A stretch of DNA of 64,000 nt from Acanthaster planci (lineage: Eukaryota > Echinodermata > Asteroidea > Valvatida > Acanthasteridae). Numbering within the stretch: position 1 is the first letter of the stretch; each line of letters opens with the position of its first letter. The notes beneath the pieces are model-generated. The model searched no databases. It was not told where the DNA came from and was given only the letters and a program-made list of their open reading frames with translations. The translations under genes and the position numbers were made by a program. The stretch spans positions 2,409,471 to 2,473,470 of the forward strand of contig NW_019091381.1 in assembly GCF_001949145.1 (NCBI RefSeq). Direction: 5' to 3'. This document shows, in pieces, positions 58,401 through 64,000 of this stretch.

Positions 58401-61400
58401 CCTCACCTCCTCGATCTCATGACTCTACTGTGTGACTTTTGACTGCGTACCCCATCCTATTTCCGATGTCGGCGTAGTTAATGCTTCTCCAGTGCTCGTC
58501 TTCACTATGTTCGAGCCATAACAGCGGGTCCGGAGCCAAAAATTCTAAAGGACTTTTTCCTGGGTGATGGAATTTTGGAAATCTTTTCCTGTAACCTTTT
58601 GGTCTTTCTCAGGACTGAGGTTACATTTGGGGGCTTTTTATACGCTTATGGAAGGAAGGAAAATGAAACATACAAAAAATCGCTTTCTTATTATTTGCCA
58701 AAAATTGGCTCTTTTGGGGGGGCGTGACTCCTGTTGCTCCCCCCCCCGCGGATCCGCCCTTGGAGATCCATAGCCATAGACCTCCGTCATTTGTCTCTTC
58801 TGACACGATCCCTTAGCCGCATCTGATGGGGGATCCAACCTTGCCAGCCGCCCAAAACACCCTCCCCCGGGGGAGTGGCTGTTTCTATTCTCCACCCTTC
58901 GTCTTCCTGGCGTCTTCCGCTTCCAGATCTTGCAGTCTGCCCAACCACAACCGGATTAACCTTTGCTGAGACGTTACTCTTTTGTCTCTGTGAAAGCATT
59001 TCTTCTAAGCAGACGCCGTTACGGCGATTTTCAGTCACGGCGCCCTTGGCCTTAGTTTTTCTATAACAAATTTAATTCCACTCAGTTATTCCCTGTCGAT
59101 ATTTTTCGTCGAGTTTTAATGGCGATAACGTATGGAGGAACGACAGCATCTATTTAACAAAATGACAACCTACAACTTGAGACCTTGTGCTCTCCTTTAT
59201 TTTTGCAAAAGGTTTATGCGAGATTGTCTTTCAAACGAAAGATATTTACTAGCAGTTAACGTAGAATTGAGATTTTTTTCATTTACCCTGTTCACGTTTT
59301 GCGGCATCGTTTTTATCTCCTAATATTTTATGGAAAACTGCATGGATTTCGAATCTTGAATTTTGTTTGGGATCTTTTGGGGGAAGGAAGGCCCTCTATC
59401 TCCACAATTTTTTTAATATTGCGATGGGAAAATCGTTCACAGTTTTGCTTGACTTTTAAGTTGAGTGAAATTAAGCCTAATCAAGCCAAATGTATGTTGT
59501 TGACCAGCAACTCGTCCTTTTACGATTCAGAACCTATCAGAATTCCAGTAAAAATTTCTTATTCGACAATTTTTTCCCCCGCAGATCTAGTTCATGATCA
59601 AAATTCCTGAACCTTAGTACACGTGTTGCCGGTTTGTTGCTGATGATAGTTTTGCCACTCATCCAAAGGAAAATCTGCCCCTGAAGAAATATCCTGGCAA
59701 CTCTCAGTCAGGGTCATGAAACCACAACTTCGTCAAAGTTGTTCCCAAGTTTAGAACAGAGTTACAGACGGACTTCAGACCATGAGCCAAGTCGTGCCTC
59801 TCCGATCTGCTGGCCAATCAGCCGGCGACGCGAGCGCCGTGACTCGGCAGAACCGCGTGGAGGGCATTACTCCTTTCTCCGTCAATCATTATCCAATATG
59901 CCCGGCGATCGTGATTGCATCTCCTGAGTCGAGTGACACGGTTCAAGGATCAGCCAGCCCGCATAGCGAGGTTCGGCTGCGGGCACGCGCGCTCTCTCCG
60001 CCTGGCCAGTACAATCACGTTCCCCGGCGACTTCTGTAAGTTGGATTACGACCGCTGTAACTTCATGGAATGGACTCGGTAGAAGTTGTCACCCTAATTG
60101 GCACAAGCAGTGGAAGAGTTTTAACTCGGTCCTTGGATATGCGTCCCATTTTACTACATTTCTTTTCGTTTCTGTTTTCCATTTCTCCAACTTAGGCCTA
60201 AAGGACGGTTTTTTGGTGCTTTCTGTGTTTTATTCTGTTGTCAGTTTGCATATTTATGAGCAAAAGTGGTATGTCATACAAAGAAAAAAACGAACGTTTC
60301 TATCCCTTCGGCTCCAAACTTTGCCAGAATTTAGGGTATTTGGCCATCAAAAAGAACGTTTATGACGCTGATTCATCGTTTTCGTTCATGTCAGTAAGCC
60401 AATGGGCAAAGTTTTCTCAAAGACATCATATACGAGCAAAATTGGGTTCTTGGTTGGAACAGAAAACTCTCATAATGAATGGTATCTTCCCCATGACGTA
60501 GGAAACCGCGCCCACATTTTTTAGAAAATGCACGGAAAATAGTTCTTGTGCATTTAAGAGGCATGGGCCTAATAGAGAGTTCCCCACAAGAATTTCATGT
60601 TGTGGGCCCCTAAATTCAAGGACAATTTTTGTTAATGGAAATAACATACACTTGAGAAATACTACTATAATTTTTGAATAATCGAGAAGGAATTAGGCAG
60701 GCCACGATAGGTGATAAACAGAAGAAATTCAACAGAAAATTTCGTGAAACAAGAAAAAATGCAGGGGCAGCAGACGTGTGCTTGTGAAGGCGCCCGATTC
60801 TTCCGCAACTTGTATGATGTCTTGCCTAATATTTCTCATTTTTGAAAAAGCTGCCATTGGCTATAAATAATGACACGAAATGCCAGAGGCACATCCTGAC
60901 CTCCTTCGACTCGTGAGCTTGCCCGATTGAGGTCATAATTACCGGGTAGTCCATGGTGGTTTAAATTTAGAATTCTGCAGTTATGGGCCGAAGAAGACGC
61001 GAGTTGCCGAAATATTTTGTAGGCCTGAAAGCTATTTTTTCCTTTCAGGTTGTCAGCATGGACTGATTAATAGAGTAGGGAATGTGGGCGTGACTTGAGA
61101 AGGTTTACTGATCAGTTGTTGGGGATTGAGGTCATCTCTTGTGAATAGCGCCATCATTGTCGATTGTGATCAACACTGCACTGCCCTCTGTTTGTGTAAG
61201 GTTATGTCTCATGGACAGGACTTGGGCAATTGTGAAGTTCGTCTGACAAATACCTTTGGTCTGGAATCTGGATCACCGGTTTCCGGTGAGTTTAAAATAA
61301 CTGTGCCGGTACGACGATTGGGCGAAGTTTGTGCGACAAGATGGCGCCTGTGAAATGCCCAGTAGGCCCCAGGGGCAGACGATGAGCAGCGCTTGATTGG

Positions 61401-64000
61401 ATGTTACGTAACACGCATCCGCGGCGGTGATTGGTCAGCGGAAACCAACATGGCGCACAAATTAGCGTCTGGGGCAAACGGCGCTGGCTGATTGGTCCAA
61501 GCCACTGGGCACCTCTCTCCAGAGATTCCCGGCAGTCGCTGTCCTCTTTCTCGTCGAACCTTGAGGTGATTAAGTCCGGAGATGCCTCCCCGGAAGAAGG
61601 ACTAATCCCGGTTGATTTCCCTTCCCAGCTGACTGGACTATGAGCCGTTCTCCTCCTAGTCACTTCGGCCCTACTCCCCTTGGTCAACCGTTGCCGTCTG
61701 TATTTACACGCACGTTGCGAAATTGGATTATTGAATCAGGATTTCGCGGGCTTTCTTTTGAGTTTCCCTGTCACCGTGCTGGCTCTCCCTGCCTTCTCGT
61801 CTTATTGAATTTTCTCTGCCCGCGTTCCCGCACCCACCTGTTCAAATTATCAGCCACCTGGAACTTCAAAAAAGCGATTGGATAATTATGTGCGCAAGCG
61901 CGAAACGATTTCTGGATCGAAACGGAAAAATGCCTCGGGCATGGATAGCGTTTAACATTTTCGTACAATCAGTCACGCAGTGTGTATACTATAAGCAGTG
62001 TCTCATATAATTTTGGGGGACTTTCTCTGTCAGGTGGCAAACTTTGTCCATTTAAGGTACCCACGTGGCATTAAAGAACGTATGATCAATTCAATCATCG
62101 TCATCATTTGGCAGCCGGCCAAATTCACAGTTGCAGCCATATCCTTTGAATCAGTCCATGGAATTTCCAATATTTAGACTAACATCTAAACCACTGCTGT
62201 TCGACATGCTCAATAGGGTTCATATTTGACCATGCCAGACCAATCTCCATTATCAGGAAAGGGACATAATTGCGTTGGCAGCGAATGAGATGCACCGAGG
62301 CCCTTTGTACTCGGTTTTATTGAAGACGATTAAAACCACCCACTGTGAATTCAAAGCTCTGAATATTGAGGCAACCTTTACTTTCTTATTGTCTCCCCCT
62401 TTTTTTCCTACTCAGAAGGAAAGAAACAGTCATCATGATAACACGACATTCTTGTCGTCCGTTTTAGTATATTTTATTGTGCAGTTCTGTTATAAAAGTA
62501 ACTAGAGTGATCCCATTATGTATAGATCTTCTTGGATGTTAATCTAATCTTCCTTCTTTGTTGTTCATTACTCCTTCCGTTTTCTGCCAGCTTCTGTCTG
62601 AAAATCTTCCGTATTCATCTTTATTTAGTTGTAGGGCAACCTTAGGACGTCCCACAGCGCATCTTAACGCGCTTCTTTTGCCTCTTCTTTCTAGTTGACA
62701 GATGAGGACATTGAGCGCATCATGACTGGGGAAGAGTACGAGAGGGAGGACATGATGTCTGGCCGGACCACAGGCGAGCAGACGGGGAGCCCCACCCGTA
62801 GCGACGGCATCTCCGACCAGTTCTCTCCCACCTCCATGGGGAGCAACACCAACTTCTCCCCGGAAGCAGCTGAGCGGTTCACCTTCCCTGGGCCGTCCCC
62901 GGGGGCCGACCCGGGCGGTGGCGCGCCGCGAGAGCCGTTCAACGGCCGTCCCCGGAAGAGCCGTCGCTCCAGCTCTCAGAGCTCGCTGCACCAGCTGGCT
63001 CCGATGACCATGCTACCGGAGATCGAGGTGCTCATCATCGCCGAGCCCGAGGAGCCCCTCACACTTCCTTTTCACCTGCCCTCCGACAAGCCGGCCGGCT
63101 ATGACGAGGTCTTCGAGCTGCTGTGCCTCCTCCTGGACCGCATGATCCACCACCAGGTCCAGTGGGTGAAGCGGCTGCCTTTCGCCTGCAAGCTCACCGT
63201 CCAGGACATCACGGCCCTGCTCACCAGCACCTGGTGCGAGACCATCCTGCTGGCTGCTCTACACAGCCAGCCTCCCGCTATCTTCTCCGACTTGGCAGCC
63301 CTCCTCAACAACTACATCCCGAGTGAAGACGAGCTTCGACGTTTCGGTCAGACCGGATTGGAAATCATCGATAAAGCCAGTGCTGTGGTCAACAAGTACC
63401 AGTTACTCCGAGTTAGCGTCCAAGAATACCTCTGCTTAAAGGTCATTAACTTTCTCAACCCAGGTAAGAACATCGCTCCATTTCACAAACACTTTCACCA
63501 TTGCCATTTAATTAATGTTAAAAATGCTCGTGCTTTGTACTTGTTCAGGTAAGGTTATTCGCTTTTCACGTTAACTATCTGTACCTCGAATCACCATTTA
63601 TGTCCAGCAAAAATAAAAATGTAATTTTGAAGAGTGCTTGAAAGAAGTGACGTGTGAAACTGCGAATGAAAAATTACCACAACCAACAAAATTCCCGGTT
63701 AAATATTTCTCCGGTTATTTTCACCCCCGACCCGCAGATGCTGGAGATCTGGTTGAGCCCTCGGTGGTCGAGGAGCTCAGCCAGCAGCATTACTACGTCC
63801 TCCACGACCACGTGCAGCTCAACAACAACCTGGCCAACGACCGCTTTCGCGCCCTGCTGCTGATGCTGCCAGACGTCAGGCTTTTGGCTCGAAAGATCCG
63901 CGACGTGTCCTTCGACAACGCGCCGCTCCTCTTCAAGGCCATCATGCACTCGTGCTGCCCACAGAAGCCGGCCCAGCCGCTCTCCGTGTCGCCCAAGCTA
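37358..64000 (+). CDS. NR6A1: NR6A1 / GCNF-type orphan nuclear receptor, 5 exons seen, 3' end beyond the window
   Basis: The product is a nuclear DNA-binding orphan receptor. In vertebrates GCNF represses pluripotency and germline genes by binding direct repeats of AGGTCA without spacing. Exons are 37358-37445, 49045-49317, 50140-50195, 62695-63463 and 63738-64000 (open at the edge), in phase, giving 483 codons so far. Residues 52-117 are the two-zinc-finger domain ([15 protein letters not shown]-box [25 protein letters not shown]). The C-terminal extension [19 protein letters not shown] (121-139) is nearly invariant in NR6A and fixes the identity. [16 protein letters not shown] follows, as in vertebrates, then a Ser/Pro-rich hinge. 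The ligand-binding domain includes [15 protein letters not shown] and, in the last exon, [14 protein letters not shown] and [10 protein letters not shown]. The LBD lies close to its known end at the window edge. The first exon is inferred by phase and donor. Confidence 0.93.
38176..38400. repeat. Segments related to the 30.5-kb inverted-repeat element
   Basis: GAGTGTTTGCTATGCAGATA at 38196-38215 is nearly the reverse complement of TATCTGCATAGCAAAACACTC at about 30540. The reverse complement of nearby CTGTTCCCG corresponds to the CGGGAACA of that element's arm. AGAGAGGGCGAG near 38382 repeats another part of the arm. This is probably a decayed copy with rearranged parts. Confidence 0.45.
38687..38772. 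repeat. Cluster of GGTGTTAC / GTAACACC inverted repeats
   Basis: GGTGTTACTTTAACACC is followed by GGTGTTACTTTGAACACC, GTGTTACA, GGTAACACC and GGTAACACA within about 85 bases. The motif thus occurs at least five times in both orientations. It may be a subterminal repeat array of a transposon or a clustered binding site. Confidence 0.65.
39954..40415 (+). other. Unrecognised 153-codon open frame in NR6A1 intron 1
   Basis: An open frame from ATG to a stop at 40413-40415 encodes a protein I do not recognise, with two moderately hydrophobic stretches ([20 protein letters not shown] and [18 protein letters not shown]). Opposite-strand frames are also open, which argues against real coding constraint. 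No splice signals or similarity support it. Confidence 0.15.
40165..40174. promoter_or_regulatory. GTTACGTAAC palindrome (PAR bZIP/E4BP4-type site)
   Basis: A perfect match to the RTTAYGTAAY consensus, in NR6A1 intron 1. It is one of four identical sites in the NR6A1 locus. Confidence 0.45.
47574..48164. mobile_element. Non-autonomous DNA transposon with palindrome-bearing terminal inverted repeats
   Basis: The left end (CAGAGTTGGGAGTTTGCTCG, then a GCGCC/GGCGC hairpin, GGAAGGGCTGATGGC) and the reverse complement of the right end (CAGGGCTGCCAACTTTCGCT, then the same hairpin type, GGAAGGACGAATGGC) match over about 55 bases. Each arm contains its own 9-10-bp stem (about 47597-47619 and 48117-48139). 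The 591-base element has no coding frame. CAGRG termini are reminiscent of hAT elements, but the 8-base flanks (CTTGAAGG and TTTCTTAA) are not duplicates, so classification is open. Confidence 0.75.
49653..49730. repeat. Dispersed repeat, copy B (matches the window start)
   Basis: TGTGTATAGGGATTGGACAT, a G-run with GTACCCCTC, then TTTCTTGC and GGGTATATTCC parallel positions 1-75. It lies in the 822-base intron between the DNA-binding-domain exon and the 56-nt exon of NR6A1. Confidence 0.55.
53975..54190. repeat. Dispersed repeat pair, copy A
   Basis: About 200 bases resemble 58562-58760 in the same orientation. Shared order: CTTTCTGAGGAATGAGG versus CTTTCTCAGGACTGAGG, then TTTGGGGG-like text, ACTTTTGGAA versus CTTATGGAA, TTATTTGACAAAAA versus TTATTTGCCAAAAA, a T and G run, then a C-rich end. 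It is non-coding and the family is unknown. Confidence 0.65.
55248..55290. repeat. (TTTG)n microsatellite
   Basis: A run of TTTG units (at least six uninterrupted, then imperfect copies with TCTG and TTTC) lies in NR6A1 intron 3. Confidence 0.9.
55674..55683. promoter_or_regulatory. GTTACGTAAC palindrome (PAR bZIP/E4BP4-type site)
   Basis: Third identical perfect site in the NR6A1 locus, in a locally GC-rich context within intron 3. Confidence 0.4.
56709..57409. other. Assembly gap (701 N)
   Basis: The stretch is entirely N, with 12 A's immediately before and 24 A's after. The gap therefore sits in or beside a homopolymer or repeat that stopped contig extension. Any open frame reported across it is an artefact. 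Confidence 0.99.
58562..58760. repeat. Dispersed repeat pair, copy B
   Basis: Second copy of the repeat at 53975-54190, in the same orientation, ending in a C-run followed by GCGGATCCGCCC, itself a short palindrome. Confidence 0.65.
61310..61500. promoter_or_regulatory. Promoter-like motif cluster inside NR6A1 intron 3
   Basis: Within 190 bases there are four GATTGG (inverted CCAAT) boxes at 61316, 61395, 61429 and 61490. There are also two YY1-like ATGGCG sites (AAGATGGCGCC at 61338, CAACATGGCGC at 61447) and a GTTACGTAAC palindrome at 61403-61412. It is GC-richer than its surroundings and lies 1.2 kb upstream of the first LBD exon. It could be an internal or antisense promoter, an enhancer or a mobile-element promoter. 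The motifs are seen directly; the function is inferred. Confidence 0.4.

Larger units (their letters stand above)
50196..62694 (+). other. NR6A1 intron 3 (12.5 kb) with assembly gap
   Basis: No additional coding exon was convincingly found. Contents are AGAGGGCGC motifs near 50751, 51970 and 52294; a repeat pair at 53975-54190 and 58562-58760; a TTTG microsatellite; the N gap; a GC-rich patch at 59780-60040; and a promoter-like cluster at 61310-61500. Exons could be hidden in the gap. Confidence 0.55.

Noticed and set aside
1-64000. CRISPR arrays, prokaryotic operons, phage or plasmid features
   Set aside because: The sequence is clearly metazoan with spliced genes. The repeats seen are tandem satellites or inverted-repeat transposons without spacer structure.

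Overview
This window is animal nuclear DNA. The genes have many small GT-AG exons, the introns range from a few hundred bases to over 12 kb, and coding exons are GC-richer than the AT-rich non-coding DNA. Miniature inverted-repeat elements are scattered throughout. The gene set (SET histone chaperone, nicotinic-type Cys-loop receptor, two MFSD6-family transporters, NR6A1/GCNF nuclear receptor) fits an invertebrate bilaterian. An invertebrate deuterostome (echinoderm, hemichordate or cephalochordate) is my best guess, but the sequence alone does not settle the species. One internal N and a 701-base N gap flanked by A-runs indicate a scaffolded draft assembly.

Layout: (1) 2328-8566, minus strand: a complete SET gene, 7 coding exons, 296 codons, with a promoter-like block just above the ATG. 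(2) 12492-16660, plus: a complete Cys-loop ligand-gated channel subunit, 5 coding exons, 420 aa, with exon sizes and phases typical of nicotinic receptor genes. (3) 18.55-19.67 kb: fragments of a second, broken copy of such a receptor, with its first exon apparently split between the two strands. (4) 22150-26460 and 28306-34240, plus: two tandem MFSD6-like transporter genes sharing intron phases and the exact lengths of three 3' exons. (5) 37358 to beyond the right edge, plus: an NR6A1/GCNF-type orphan nuclear receptor. It has a tiny 29-codon first exon, an 11.6-kb first intron, the DNA-binding-domain exon at 49045-49317, a 56-nt exon, a 12.5-kb intron with the assembly gap, then ligand-binding-domain exons running off the window.

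The genes do not form one pathway. They are neighbours on a chromosome: a chromatin factor, a membrane channel, orphan transporters and a transcriptional repressor. The most unusual content is the divergent receptor with its broken copy, four identical perfect GTTACGTAAC palindromes confined to the NR6A1 locus, a strongly palindromic tandem repeat in a SET intron, and several families of palindromic non-autonomous transposons. I found no convincing undescribed gene system. Exon models were built by reading splice sites, phases and protein family similarity by eye, without alignment software.
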